From Deltaproteobacteria bacterium (lineage in GTDB: Bacteria; Desulfobacterota; Syntrophia; Syntrophales; Smithellaceae), in the NCBI GenBank assembly GCA_012729055.1, contig JAAYDW010000086.1:1-64000 (forward strand): a DNA stretch of 64,000 nt, given 5' to 3'. Under the pieces are notes generated by a model, which saw only the letters and a list, made by a program, of their open reading frames with translations, did not search any database and was not told where the DNA came from. Of the stretch, positions 16,504 to 25,536 are shown in pieces. Position numbers and translations under genes: made by a program. The first letter of the stretch is position 1. The number at the start of each line of letters is the position of its first letter.

Positions 16504-17097
16504 TCAGCTGAACGATACTTTCGGCGCCTGACGCTCTTCGGCTTTTTCCACCGCTTCGAGCAGGGCCGCCGTCTTGAAGTCGAAGGTGGAGGAAACGACA
16601 TTGTCCGGGAACTGTTCCCGTTTGGTGTTGTAAACCGTCACGGCGTCATTATAGGCCTGGCGAGCGAAGCTGATTTTGTTTTCCGTGGACGTGAGCTCTT
16701 CCATCAGGTCGCGAATGGCGGCGTCGGCTTTGAGATCGGGATAGGATTCCACGACGGCAACGAGTTTGGAAAGCAGTCCCGCGAGCGACCCTTCAGCCTG
16801 GGCGAGTCCGGCCATGGCGGCGGCGTTGCCCGGCGCGGCGGCGGCGGCTTTGCTCGCGTCGAAGGCCGTGTTGCGGGCTTGAATCACCGCTTCGAGCGTG
16901 GCGCGTTCGTGCGCCAGGTAGCCTTTGGCCGCCTCCACGAGGTTGGGAATCAGGTCGTAGCGGCGTTTGAGCTGGATGTCGATCTGCGTGTAGGCGTTTT
17001 GGTAGAGGTTTCGCAGAGAGACAAGGTTGTTGTAAATTCCGACGAAATAAAAAGCGATGACGGCGAGTAGAACGATCAGAACAATCAATGGAATCAT
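16504..17097 (-). CDS. lemA: LemA family protein
   Basis: A 197-residue protein with an N-terminal TM helix (MIPLIVLIVLLAVIAFYFVG) and a long antiparallel helical bundle. Diagnostic stretches are IYNNLVSLRN, QIDIQLKRRYDLIPNLVE and YPDLKADA, plus ENKISFARQAYND. The ATG at 17097 follows a strong AGGAGG. It is probably tethered to the inner membrane with the bundle outside. It precedes the M48 protease gene in one transcription unit; the molecular role of LemA remains poorly defined in the literature. Confidence 0.95.
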   Translation of the reverse strand: MIPLIVLIVLLAVIAFYFVGIYNNLVSLRNLYQNAYTQIDIQLKRRYDLIPNLVEAAKGYLAHERATLEAVIQARNTAFDASKAAAAAPGNAAAMAGLAQAEGSLAGLLSKLVAVVESYPDLKADAAIRDLMEELTSTENKISFARQAYNDAVTVYNTKREQFPDNVVSSTFDFKTAALLEAVEKAEERQAPKVSFS

Positions 17098-17157
17098 ATT
17101 ACCCTCCTTCACTGGCGCCCGCACGGGCGCGTTTATGGCGCTAAACGGGTGAGCGCA

Positions 17158-18309
17158 TCATGCTCTGCTTTTCCTGACGTCGCCGGTGACGACCAGATTG
17201 TCGCGGTGAATCACCTCGTCGTAGTCCTTGTGCCCCAGTACGGAAAAAATCTGGGCGGTCTTGAGGCCCAGAATCAGGCGGACGTCGCCGGCGCTGTAAT
17301 TCACCAGCCCCTTGGCCAGCAGGATGCCGTCGCGGTCTACGCAGACGACGGGATCTCCGGGATCGAATTCTCCTTCGACGGCGGTGATGCCCGACGGCAG
17401 AAGGCTCCTGCCTTTTTCGAGCAGGGCTTTTTTGGCGCCGTCATCGACGATCAGGCGGCCGCGGGGGCGCAGCGTGAAGGCGATCCAGTATTTGCGGCTG
17501 GCCAGACGCGCGGTCTGCGGCAGAAAGAGGGTGCCGATTTCCCTGCCCGCCAGGATGTCCGACAGAACTTTCTTTCTCTTCCCCGGCGCGATGATGCAGG
17601 GAATGCCGATGGAGGTGACTTTCCTGGCGGCGGCGATCTTGCTTTTCATGCCGCCCGTGCCGACGGATGAGGTTTCCTCCGTCGCGGCCGCTTCAATGGC
17701 GTCGGTAAATTCGCAGACCAGGGGAATGAGCTTTGCTTTTTTCGACTGCGAGGGATTGCAGTCGTAAAGTCCGTCGGTGGCCGTCAGATTGATGAACAGG
17801 TCGGCCTCGACGACGTTGGCGATCATGGCGGCAAGATTGTCGTTGTCGCCGAACTTGATTTCATCGACGGCGACGGAGTCGTTTTCGTTGAGGATCGGCG
17901 TCACGTGCCATTCCATCAGCGTGGAGAGCGTGTTGCGGATATTGAGATAGCGCTGCCGGTCCGTCAGGTCCGACATGGTAAGCAGAATCTGCGCGACGTA
18001 GAGGTTGTTTTTTTCAAACGCCTTGGAATAGATACGCATGAGCCGGCCCTGGCCGACGGCCGCCGCCGCCTGTTTTTCCGGAATGCTTTTGAGCTTGCCG
18101 GTGATATTCAGGCGGTGCTTGCCCGAGGCGATGGCGCCGGACGTCACCAGGACGATGGAAAAGCCGCGCCGCGTCAGGTCGCACATTTCCTGTACGAGCG
18201 CCTCGATGATTTTCAGATCCAGTCCGTCCGCGCCGGTCAGCACTGCGGAGCCGACCTTGATCAGAATTTTCTTGACGGAAGACAGGGTCGAAAGACGGAT
18301 GTTATTCAT
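17158..18309 (-). CDS. proB: Glutamate 5-kinase
   Basis: Phosphorylates glutamate to gamma-glutamyl phosphate, the first step of proline synthesis. The 383-residue chain has an amino acid kinase domain (KVGSAVLTG near the start, LVTSGAIASG, NENDSVAVDEIKFGDND, SSVGTGGMKSKI) and a C-terminal PUA domain (about 275-365, GRLIVDDGAKKALL onward), the usual long-form architecture. The ATG at 18309 overlaps the 3' end of obgE by 8 nt, and a TTG at 18315 is also in frame; neither has a clear Shine-Dalgarno, so translation is probably coupled to obgE. proA is not in the window. Confidence 0.95.
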   Translation of the reverse strand: MNNIRLSTLSSVKKILIKVGSAVLTGADGLDLKIIEALVQEMCDLTRRGFSIVLVTSGAIASGKHRLNITGKLKSIPEKQAAAAVGQGRLMRIYSKAFEKNNLYVAQILLTMSDLTDRQRYLNIRNTLSTLMEWHVTPILNENDSVAVDEIKFGDNDNLAAMIANVVEADLFINLTATDGLYDCNPSQSKKAKLIPLVCEFTDAIEAAATEETSSVGTGGMKSKIAAARKVTSIGIPCIIAPGKRKKVLSDILAGREIGTLFLPQTARLASRKYWIAFTLRPRGRLIVDDGAKKALLEKGRSLLPSGITAVEGEFDPGDPVVCVDRDGILLAKGLVNYSAGDVRLILGLKTAQIFSVLGHKDYDEVIHRDNLVVTGDVRKSRA

Positions 18310-19321
18310 AGTCAAAAATTTTCGTTTGGTTCAGGACGGTCACAATTTTATCTAAAATTTCCTGCAACCCCTCGCCGGTGGCTGCGGAAAAGGGGTGCAG
18401 CATTATCCCTTTTTTCGAAAATTGCGCAACGGTTTTTTTGACCTTTTCCCGCACGACGGGCAGATCGATTTTGTTGAGACAGACGATCTGCGGTTTGTCC
18501 AGAAGCTGCGGATTGAAGCCTGCCAGCTCTTTATTGATGGCGGTGAAATTGTCCCATGCGTCGGTGTGCGTCTCTTCGGCAATGTCGACCAGGTGCACGA
18601 GCAGGGCGGTGCGCTCCACGTGGCGCAAAAACTGGATCCCCATGCCGAGTCCCTCGGAAGCTCCGGCGATCAGGCCGGGGATGTCGGCGACGACGAAGCT
18701 CGGGCTGTCCTTGTGTTTGACCACACCCAGGTGCGGCACAAGCGTCGTAAAGGGATAGTCGGCGACTTTGGGCCGGGCCGCCGAAATTCGTGAAATGAGC
18801 GTGGACTTGCCCGCGTTGGGAAATCCCACCAGCCCCACGTCCGCGAGCAGCTTCAGCTCCAGAAGCAGCGTGCGCTCCTCGCCCTCCATGCCTTCCTGCG
18901 CGAAGCGCGGCGTCTGGTGGGTGGAGGTTTTGAAATGGGCGTTGCCCTTGCCGCCGATGCCGCCGCGGGCCGCGACAAACGTCTGCCCCACCGCGGCCAG
19001 ATCCGCGAGAACCTCGCCGGTTTCAAAGTCCTTCACCAGGGTTCCGGCCGGAACGACGACCGTCAGGTTCTCCGCGCTGAGGCCGGTCCGGTTGTTGCCG
19101 GAGCCGTGCCCGCCGTTTTTTGCAAAATGATGCTGTTGATATTTTAAATCCAGAAGCGTGTGATGGGTGTTGGAGGCGCAAAGAATCACGTCGCCGCCCT
19201 TGCCGCCGTTGCCGCCGTCGGGGCCGCCCTTGGGAACGAACTTTTCCCGCCGGAAACTGACGGCTCCCGCGCCGCCGTGTCCGCCCCGGACGAATATCTT
19301 TGCTTCATCGACAAACTTCAT
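18302..19321 (-). CDS. obgE: Obg/CgtA GTPase
   Basis: Essential ribosome-associated GTPase that acts in 50S maturation. The 339-residue protein has the glycine-rich OBG fold at residues 1-158 (VRGGHGGAGAVSFRREKFV, GGNGGKGGDVIL), then the G domain with P-loop GFPNAGKSTLI, DIPGLIAGASEG (G3) and NKIDLP (G4). There is no C-terminal extension beyond the G domain, which is a common short form. The order rplU-rpmA-obgE-proB is typical of bacteria. Confidence 0.97.
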   Translation of the reverse strand: MKFVDEAKIFVRGGHGGAGAVSFRREKFVPKGGPDGGNGGKGGDVILCASNTHHTLLDLKYQQHHFAKNGGHGSGNNRTGLSAENLTVVVPAGTLVKDFETGEVLADLAAVGQTFVAARGGIGGKGNAHFKTSTHQTPRFAQEGMEGEERTLLLELKLLADVGLVGFPNAGKSTLISRISAARPKVADYPFTTLVPHLGVVKHKDSPSFVVADIPGLIAGASEGLGMGIQFLRHVERTALLVHLVDIAEETHTDAWDNFTAINKELAGFNPQLLDKPQIVCLNKIDLPVVREKVKKTVAQFSKKGIMLHPFSAATGEGLQEILDKIVTVLNQTKIFDYE

Positions 19322-19343
19322 CTGGCACCCGTGTTTCTCCGTC

Positions 19344-19365
19344 GGGAACGGTCGCGGCCGTTTCC
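19344..19365. repeat. Imperfect copy of the GGAACGGTCGCGACCG palindrome
   Basis: GGAACGGTCGCGGCCGTTTCC between the rpmA terminator and the obgE start is a near-palindrome very similar to the perfect palindrome at 41886-41909. Both lie between genes, which points to a dispersed REP-like family. Confidence 0.5.
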
Positions 19366-19374
19366 GGCGTTAAA

Positions 19375-19405
19375 AGAAAAAAGGCGCTTAGGGTCTAAGC
19401 GCCTT
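19375..19405 (-). terminator. Rho-independent terminator of rplU-rpmA
   Basis: Perfect 10-bp stem AAGGCGCTTA (19381-19390) with TAAGCGCCTT (19396-19405) and a 5-nt loop. On the minus strand it is followed by TTTTCTTTTA. It lies 27 bp past the rpmA stop. Confidence 0.9.
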
Positions 19406-19431
19406 CCGTATTCGAGTTTGAACGCTGCGGT

Positions 19432-19689
19432 TTATGCGGCGGCGTAAACGCTGACCTTTTTGCGGGTCTTGTCGAGTCTTTCATATTTGACGACGCCGTT
19501 GATGAGGGAAAACAGCGTAAAGTCTTTGCCGATGCCGACGTTGTTGCCCGGATGAATTTTGGTGCCCACCTGCCGAACGATAATCGATCCGGCGTGGATT
19601 TTTTCGCCGCCGAATACTTTGACGCCGCGCCGCTGCGCGTTGGAGTCTCTACCGTTGCGGGAGCTTCCCTGACCTTTTTTATGTGCCAT
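19432..19689 (-). CDS. rpmA: 50S ribosomal protein L27
   Basis: An 85-residue ribosomal protein at the peptidyl-transferase centre. It begins [20 protein letters not shown], the canonical unprocessed N-terminus without a Firmicutes-type leader, and contains the conserved [17 protein letters not shown] stretch. It follows rplU by 12 bp and ends at a strong terminator. Confidence 0.98.
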   Translation of the reverse strand: MAHKKGQGSSRNGRDSNAQRRGVKVFGGEKIHAGSIIVRQVGTKIHPGNNVGIGKDFTLFSLINGVVKYERLDKTRKKVSVYAAA

Positions 19690-19701
19690 GATGTCCTCCG
19701 C

Positions 19702-20013
19702 TTATATCGTGATCTTCTTGATTTTCATACTGGTCAATTCCTGGCGATGCCCGGTCTTCTTCTTAAAGCCCTTGCGGCGCTTCATTTTGCCGATGAGCAG
19801 CTTGGGGCCTTTTGTCTGGGCGACGACTTCGCCGGTTACTGCGGCGCCTTCCACAAAAGGTTTGCCGATCTTGACGCCGGTGTCACCGGAGACCATCAGA
19901 ACTTCGTTGAAAACAATTTCGGCTCCCTTGTCGCCGGCCAGTTTTTCGACCAGCACGACATCGCCTTCGCTGACCTTGTGCTGCTTCGCCCCTGTTTTAA
20001 TGATTGCGTACAT
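19702..20013 (-). CDS. rplU: 50S ribosomal protein L21
   Basis: A 103-residue ribosomal protein that binds 23S rRNA near L20. It begins [14 protein letters not shown] and has the usual basic C-terminal segment [16 protein letters not shown]. It is the first gene of rplU-rpmA and sits behind a near-consensus sigma-70 promoter. Confidence 0.98.
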   Translation of the reverse strand: MYAIIKTGAKQHKVSEGDVVLVEKLAGDKGAEIVFNEVLMVSGDTGVKIGKPFVEGAAVTGEVVAQTKGPKLLIGKMKRRKGFKKKTGHRQELTSMKIKKITI

Positions 20014-20038
20014 ACCCTTATCCTTAGTTGGCGTTAAG

Positions 20039-20074
20039 ACTGGACCTTATAGACAAATTGCGAGGGTTTGTCAA
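20039..20074 (-). promoter_or_regulatory. Sigma-70 promoter of rplU-rpmA
   Basis: On the minus strand, TTGACA (20069-20074) and TATAAG (20046-20051) are separated by exactly 17 nt. The predicted transcript start near 20039 leaves a ~25-nt leader before rplU, too short for an L21 autoregulatory RNA. Confidence 0.75.
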
Positions 20075-20267
20075 TAGAATTTCCTGCCGTCCCCGATATT
20101 TTCCGCAGACGCCGTGGAGCCGTCCAATGCATTGATATGATTGAGATCGCTTTCGCCGCGACCCGTCAGCGGCTCGATGGCAGGGAATCGACCGCCCAGC
20201 GCAGACGCGCGCTGTTGCCGAAACCGGCGGAAAACGGAGCAGGAAAAAATAAGCTTGCCTGAACCGG

Positions 20268-21197
20268 ATGCCGGAGGGTACTATTTCAACAGCCCCGATG
20301 GGCAATATGTGGACAGAGGTGGATGTGTTGCACAGACGTTTTTTACATCCGATGCTCGTCATCGTCGTGATTCTGATGACGGTGTTTACCGCCGGAGCAA
20401 ACGAGCCGCAGCGGCGGGTTGTCGAAACGCTCCTGGTCGCGGAAGGAATTGATCCCGAGCAGGCGCAAACCCTCATGCGGGACCCCCGCGTGTCGGTCCT
20501 TCCGGAGATCGTCCTTAAAAATCTGTTTTACTCCAATCCCAGGCCGAGCAAGCGGCGGCCGGACGTTATGGAGGTGGATCCCCGCCAGATCAGGCGCGGT
20601 CGTTCTTTTCTGACGACGCATGGGGAAATGCTCGCCGCCGCCGAAAAGCGTTTCGGCGTTTCGCCCCGGATCATCACGGCGATTCTCATCATCGAATCCT
20701 GGCTGGGCGACTATCCGATGCCCTACGGCGTCTTCAACGCCTATGTCAATCTGGCGTTTCTGCTGGATCACGACTACCTGAAGGATTTGCAGGAGCGTTA
20801 TGCGGAGCAGTATCCTAAACTCAAAGATGAAAAAACGCTGGCCCGGGCGAAAAGAAAGGCAACGTGGGCGGCAGGCGAACTGGTTTTTCTCCTCTACCTC
20901 GCCGATCACCTGGAGGCCGATCCCCTCTCGTTTAAGGGCTCCTTTGCCGGCGCGATGGGGCCGGGCCAGTTTATTCCGTCTTCCTTCTGGACTTTCGGCA
21001 TCGACGGGGACGGCGACGGTCTGGCCAGCCCCTTCAACATGGCCGACGCCACGCTCAGCATGGCGAATTATCTGCGTCGATACGGCTGGCGCGAGGATGC
21101 GCCCCTCGAACAGAAGCGCAAGGCGCTCTGGTATTACAACCGCAGCGCTGTTTACGTCAATACGGTCCTCATGGTGTACGAGGAGCTGGAAAAGTAA
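20268..21197 (+). CDS. Lytic murein transglycosylase (MltB/SLT_2 type)
   Basis: Peptidoglycan-cleaving enzyme that forms 1,6-anhydromuramyl ends. The catalytic glutamate lies in ILIIESWLGDYP and is followed by the fold-specific GAMGPGQFIPSSF and DGDGDG stretches. The 309-residue reading starts at ATG 20268, but translation may begin at the GTG/TTG pair at 20325/20328: a GAGG is positioned upstream and the product would then begin HRRFLHP plus a hydrophobic signal segment (MLVIVVILMTVFTAGA), the expected export signal. No lipobox is seen, so it is probably soluble or signal-anchored in the periplasm. The gene stands alone. Confidence 0.88.
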   Translation: MPEGTISTAPMGNMWTEVDVLHRRFLHPMLVIVVILMTVFTAGANEPQRRVVETLLVAEGIDPEQAQTLMRDPRVSVLPEIVLKNLFYSNPRPSKRRPDVMEVDPRQIRRGRSFLTTHGEMLAAAEKRFGVSPRIITAILIIESWLGDYPMPYGVFNAYVNLAFLLDHDYLKDLQERYAEQYPKLKDEKTLARAKRKATWAAGELVFLLYLADHLEADPLSFKGSFAGAMGPGQFIPSSFWTFGIDGDGDGLASPFNMADATLSMANYLRRYGWREDAPLEQKRKALWYYNRSAVYVNTVLMVYEELEK

Positions 21198-21235
21198 ACG
21201 CCGGCCAGGGCCAGGGCCGGCGCTTGCGTCTTTGG

Positions 21236-22855
21236 CTACCACGGATCGACAAACGTGTGGCCGGCCTGGTCCGGCTGCCGGGCGGGCGCGGCTTTCAGGC
21301 CCCGCATGATCCATTTGCGGGTGTCGGCCGGGTCGATGACGGAATCGATTTCCAGATGGGCGGCCATGTTGATCGCCTTGCCGCGTTCGTAAAGCTGGGC
21401 CACCAGAAACTCATAGAACTCTTCGCGCTTCTGCGGATCTTCAATTGCTGCGAGTTCTTTTTTAAAACCCGCCTTGACGGCGCCTTCCAGGCCCATGCCG
21501 CCGAATTCGCCCGTGGGCCAGGACGTCGTAAAGAAGGATTCATGGAATCCTCCCCTGGCCATCGCCATGACGCCGAGACCATAACCCCGGCGCAGGACCA
21601 CCGTAAAATACGGCACAGTGACGTGCGAGCCGACGACGAACATCCGGCAGACGTGGCGGACCTGGGCGCGCTTTTCGATGTCCGGACCGACCATGAAGCC
21701 GGGCGTGTCGCACAGAGAAAGAATCGGAATTCCGTGCGCGTTGCAGATCATCATGAGCCGCGCGGCCTTGTCCGCGCCTTCGGCTTCGATGGCGCCGGCC
21801 ATGTGCATGGGATTGTTGGCGATGAGGCCGAAGGGGCGCCCCTCGATGCGGAGAAAGCCCGTCACCATGCCGGGGCCGAACTTGGGACGGAGTTCCAGGA
21901 AGGAGTCCTTGTCGGCGAGCGCTTTGATGACGGCGCGCACGTTGTAGGCGCGCTTGCGGCTTTCCGGAATGGCGTCGCGCAGCTTCAGCGGGTCGCCCGC
22001 TTCCCACGCCGGCAGCGGGCCCTGGAAATAGGACAGATATTTTTTGGCCGCGGCGACCGCCTCGGCGTCGTCGGCGACCTCGATATCCACCACGCCGTTT
22101 TGCGTCTGCACGTCCATGGGGCCGACCTCTTCCGGTTTGAAGACGCCCAGACCGCCGCCTTCGATCATGACCGGGCCGCCCATGCCGATGCTGGAGTCGG
22201 TCGTGGCGATGATCACGTCGCAGCAGCCCAGAAGCGCGGCGTTTCCGGCGAAGCAGAATCCCGACACGATGCCGACCACGGGCACATATCCGCTCAGCCT
22301 GGCGAACAGACCGAACGTCGTCAGGTCCAGGCCGGCCACCATGACGCCTTCGGCGTCGACGTCGCCCGGCCGGCCGCCGCCGCCTTCGCCGAAGAAAACC
22401 AGCGGCAGCTTCTGGTCGTAGCAGAGCTTCAGCATGCGGTCCTTTTTCTTATGATTGAAGTAGCCCTGCGTGCCGGCGAGCACCGTGTAGTCATAGGCGA
22501 GCACCATGCAGCGCGCCTTGTCTTCTTTGAACAGCGAGCCGTTCACGGATCCGACGCCCGCGATCATGCCGTCGGTCGGCGTTTTCGCGATCAGGTCGTC
22601 GAGCGGCCGCCGCCCGCGCTGCGCGGCGATGGCCAGCGCGCCGTATTCGATAAAGCTGTCCGGGTCGCACAGGTCGTTTACATTGGCGCGGGCCGTGCGC
22701 TGGTTTTTCTGTTTTCTCTTTTCCACGACGTCGGGCCGGTTTTCGTCCAGACCAAACGAAAGTCGTTTGGTCAGCTCGGCCAGTTCCGGCCGGACCGGTT
22801 TGCGTTCGCCGCCGGCGGAATTTGCCGACCGGTCTTTGTTCTGATCTCGATTCAT
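21236..22855 (-). CDS. Acyl-CoA carboxyltransferase (AccD/PccB/MmdA type)
   Basis: A 539-residue carboxyltransferase subunit with the two crotonase-like halves of propionyl-CoA carboxylase beta or methylmalonyl-CoA decarboxylase alpha. Recognisable stretches are GGGGRPGDVD, the first-half oxyanion region (SGFCFAGNAALLGCCD) and the second-half NNPMHMAGAI, CDTPGFMVGPD and RRGYGLGVMAM. It transfers CO2 between a biotinyl carrier and an acyl-CoA. No biotin carboxylase, biotin carrier or membrane decarboxylase subunit is adjacent, so direction and partners are unknown. AGGAG lies 10 nt before the ATG. Its neighbours (CoA ligase, SDR, AMACR-like enzyme) suggest a CoA-ester degradation pathway. Confidence 0.88.
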   Translation of the reverse strand: MNRDQNKDRSANSAGGERKPVRPELAELTKRLSFGLDENRPDVVEKRKQKNQRTARANVNDLCDPDSFIEYGALAIAAQRGRRPLDDLIAKTPTDGMIAGVGSVNGSLFKEDKARCMVLAYDYTVLAGTQGYFNHKKKDRMLKLCYDQKLPLVFFGEGGGGRPGDVDAEGVMVAGLDLTTFGLFARLSGYVPVVGIVSGFCFAGNAALLGCCDVIIATTDSSIGMGGPVMIEGGGLGVFKPEEVGPMDVQTQNGVVDIEVADDAEAVAAAKKYLSYFQGPLPAWEAGDPLKLRDAIPESRKRAYNVRAVIKALADKDSFLELRPKFGPGMVTGFLRIEGRPFGLIANNPMHMAGAIEAEGADKAARLMMICNAHGIPILSLCDTPGFMVGPDIEKRAQVRHVCRMFVVGSHVTVPYFTVVLRRGYGLGVMAMARGGFHESFFTTSWPTGEFGGMGLEGAVKAGFKKELAAIEDPQKREEFYEFLVAQLYERGKAINMAAHLEIDSVIDPADTRKWIMRGLKAAPARQPDQAGHTFVDPW

Positions 22856-23049
22856 ACGCGATGCACTCCTCTATTTATTCAAAATGATTGCCATGACGGC
22901 GCGACGGAGCCGTCGGCCGGTTTGTTGTGGCGCCGGGGCGCCCGGCCGGATGCGGATGCTATAATGTTTCGCCGTTTATTTCCACCGTTTTATGTCCGGC
23001 CGCCGCCGACGGACGTGAGAGCCCGCTCGGCGGCGGCCGGACAGCCGGA

Positions 23050-24708
23050 TCAGGCGTCTGGTCCTTCCTTCAGAGCGCGGCGCAGAATTTTTCCCGTGCC
23101 CAGCAGCGGGAGGGAGGCCCGGAATTCAATTTGCGCCGGAACCTTGTAGGCGGACATGTTCTGTTTGGCCCAGGCCTTGATTTCTTCAGCGGTCGCCGTG
23201 TGGCCGGGCTGCATGACGATGAAGGCCTTGACGACTTCCATTTTTTGCGGATCGGGAATGCCGATGACGGCGGACTGCGCGACGCCGGGGTATTGATTGA
23301 GCATGGATTCGACTTCCTCCGGATAAACGGAGAAGCCGGAGACCTTGATCATTTCCTTGGCCCGGCCGATCAGGTACAGGAAGCCGTCTTCGTCGAATCG
23401 GCCCACGTCGCCCGTGTATACCCAGCCGTCGATCAGGGTGTTTTTCGTCTCTTCCGGTTTTTTCCAGTAGCCTTTGAAGACGCCGGGAGTTCTGAGCGCG
23501 ATTTCTCCGGATTCGCCAAGCGGCATTTCTTTGGCGCGGTCGGCGATATCCACGATTTTGAAATCGGCTTCAAATCCGGGGATGCCCATCGTGCCGTACT
23601 TGACCTTGTCGCGCGGGACATAGGTGTCCGCCGTGTGCGTTTCGCTGAGTCCGTAGGCGCCTTCCAGCAGAATTCCGCCGTTCGTGAAGTCCGCCCACTG
23701 GCGGGAGATCTCTTCCGTGAGCGCAATGCCGAACGAAGAGGTGAGGCAGAGCCTCATGCCGGATAAATCGTAGGCTTTGACGTCCGGATGCTTCATGATG
23801 CCGACGTTCATCGGCACGGCGCTGTACCAGAAATCGGCCCGGTAGCGGGAAATGGCTTCCATGGTGGCTTTCACGTCGAATTGGGTGAAGAGGAGCTGTG
23901 TGGCGCCGGCGTAAATGCAGCTGTTCATGCCCGCGACCATTCCGGCGATATGGAAGATGGGCATGGAGACGAGGCTCACCGTCTCCGGCGTCAGGCCGGT
24001 GATCGTGCAGACCGCCGCGGTCTTGAACAGGGCGGCATAAAAACTCAGCATCGATCCCTTGGGCAGGCCCGTCGTTCCTCCGGTGTACTGGAACAGTCCG
24101 ATGTCTTCGTCCAGGTCGATGTCCACCCGGGGAGGCGTCTTGTCGCCGCGGGTGACGATGTCCAGGAAATCGTCGGCGCCGGGAACGCTTTGCCGGGGGA
24201 TTTTCATGATGTCGACCAGCGGCAGGGTCGGCTCGGCGGGCAGGTAGTCGTTGAGGTTGGTGACGACGACTTTTTTGATCCGGGTGTTCGCGAGAACTTT
24301 CCCCGCGACCGGCATCAGGATGTCCCAGGTCACCAGGATTTCGGTTTCCGCATCGTTGAGTTCGTAAGTCAGCTCCATTTCCTTGAACAGGGGGGAGCAG
24401 GGACAGACGATCGCGCCGAGTTTCTGGGCGCCGAAATGCGCGATTTCATACTGGGGGCAATTGGCCATGAAGATGGCGACCCGGTCTCCTTTCCGGACGC
24501 CGTTTTGCCGCAGGTAGTTGGCAAAACGGTCGGAGGCCTCATCCAGTTCCCGGTAGCTGATTTCCCGCCCGTAAAAAATGATGGCCGTTTTGTCGGGCGT
24601 TTCTGCGGCGCGGATCCTCAGATATTCGTGAATGGGTTTCCTGCCGTGCTGAAAGGTTAACGTTGTGGGGATATCCTTCTGCCAGCTTTTCATCCAGATG
24701 CGTTCCAT
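23050..24708 (-). CDS. AMP-forming acyl-CoA ligase
   Basis: A 552-residue adenylate-forming ligase (fatty-, aryl- or other carboxylic-acid CoA ligase). The P-loop YTGGTTGLPKGS is at about residues 208-219, the hinge region YTGDVGRFDEDGF follows, and the catalytic lysine lies in the C-terminal TGKILRRALK. The ATG at 24708 has GGAGG 8 nt upstream; an in-frame ATG at 24723 lacks one. It is transcribed divergently from tetR across a 129-bp region containing a palindromic operator candidate. Substrate class cannot be fixed from sequence. Confidence 0.9.
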   Translation of the reverse strand: MERIWMKSWQKDIPTTLTFQHGRKPIHEYLRIRAAETPDKTAIIFYGREISYRELDEASDRFANYLRQNGVRKGDRVAIFMANCPQYEIAHFGAQKLGAIVCPCSPLFKEMELTYELNDAETEILVTWDILMPVAGKVLANTRIKKVVVTNLNDYLPAEPTLPLVDIMKIPRQSVPGADDFLDIVTRGDKTPPRVDIDLDEDIGLFQYTGGTTGLPKGSMLSFYAALFKTAAVCTITGLTPETVSLVSMPIFHIAGMVAGMNSCIYAGATQLLFTQFDVKATMEAISRYRADFWYSAVPMNVGIMKHPDVKAYDLSGMRLCLTSSFGIALTEEISRQWADFTNGGILLEGAYGLSETHTADTYVPRDKVKYGTMGIPGFEADFKIVDIADRAKEMPLGESGEIALRTPGVFKGYWKKPEETKNTLIDGWVYTGDVGRFDEDGFLYLIGRAKEMIKVSGFSVYPEEVESMLNQYPGVAQSAVIGIPDPQKMEVVKAFIVMQPGHTATAEEIKAWAKQNMSAYKVPAQIEFRASLPLLGTGKILRRALKEGPDA

Positions 24709-24742
24709 ACCCAATACCTCCATAAGGAATTTCTTATTATGA

Positions 24743-24772
24743 TTGACAAACGAAAGGACTTGCCAATATAGT
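24743..24772 (+). promoter_or_regulatory. Sigma-70 promoter for the tetR-SDR unit
   Basis: TTGACA (24743-24748) and TATAGT (24767-24772) with an 18-nt spacer, on the plus strand. The predicted start is near 24779, just before the palindrome at 24791-24802. Confidence 0.65.
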
Positions 24773-24790
24773 AAGCGCTGACTTGCTGTA

Positions 24791-24802
24791 TAACGATCGT
24801 TA
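24791..24802. promoter_or_regulatory. Candidate TetR operator, TAACGATCGTTA
   Basis: A perfect 12-bp palindrome in the intergenic region between the CoA ligase and tetR. It lies about 12 nt past the predicted tetR transcript start, a position suited to autorepression. It resembles the palindromes bound by fatty-acid-responsive TetR repressors. Binding by the adjacent TetR is inferred. Confidence 0.6.
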
Positions 24803-24837
24803 AATAAAATGCGCGGCAGAGAAAGTCAAGGACAAAA

Positions 24838-25536
24838 ATGGCCCCCAGAACCTTCAAGAACATCACCAACCACGCCGAATTCGACTGCCGCCGGCAGATC
24901 CTGGACGCGGCGCTTCCCCTGTTTGCCCGCAAGGGCTATGCCGCCGCGTCGGTGCGGGCCATCCTGGAGGCGGCGGGGATCACCGCGCCGACGCTGTACT
25001 ATTATTTCGGCAACAAGGAGGGTCTCTATCTCGAGCTGATGCAGATGCACTGCACGATGATCGACGAGGTCCTGGCCGCGCATACCGCCGCAGCCGGCGG
25101 CGCCGCCCGGCGTCTCAAGGATCTGATCGGCAAGATTTTCGAGCACGTCATCCGGGACAAGGATTTTTTCCGGCTGATGTTTGCGATTTACTACGGCCCG
25201 TCCCAGGGCGCGCCCTACTGTGATTTCATCTCCTACCACGTCAAGTTTCACGCAGCCATCAAGAGGATTCTCGAGGAAGGCATTGCGTCGGGAGAGTTTC
25301 AGCCCGGAAACGCGGGACACATGACCTGGATGATCCGCGGTGTGGTCCAGTTGGCGATGGAAGAGCAAATCAAGGAGGATCGTGAGAAAATTGATCGGGC
25401 GGGGCTGCAGAAAATCCTCGATCTGATCCTGGACCGTCTGGCCAGACCGCCGCAGGCGGCGGCAACGGTTGCGGCTTCTGCAAAACGTCAATCACTTAAG
25501 AAGGAGCGAAAAAATGGATCTGGGCATTCAAGGTAA
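24838..25536 (+). CDS. TetR/AcrR-family transcriptional regulator
   Basis: A 232-residue repressor. The N-terminal HTH (about residues 18-65) shows QILDAALPLFARKGY, VRAILEAAGI and the recognition stretch TLYYYFGNKEGLYLEL, all canonical. The C-terminal ligand domain has a TetR_C-like arrangement and an unusually basic tail. AAGGA lies 5 nt before the ATG. The gene overlaps the SDR gene by 23 nt, so the pair is one transcript. From context it probably senses a CoA-ester or the free acid handled by the island. Confidence 0.92.
   Translation: MAPRTFKNITNHAEFDCRRQILDAALPLFARKGYAAASVRAILEAAGITAPTLYYYFGNKEGLYLELMQMHCTMIDEVLAAHTAAAGGAARRLKDLIGKIFEHVIRDKDFFRLMFAIYYGPSQGAPYCDFISYHVKFHAAIKRILEEGIASGEFQPGNAGHMTWMIRGVVQLAMEEQIKEDREKIDRAGLQKILDLILDRLARPPQAAATVAASAKRQSLKKERKNGSGHSR

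Noticed and set aside
21224..23149. 641-residue plus-strand reading frame
   Set aside because: It is antisense to the acyl-CoA carboxyltransferase, has no domain character and reflects third-position GC bias.
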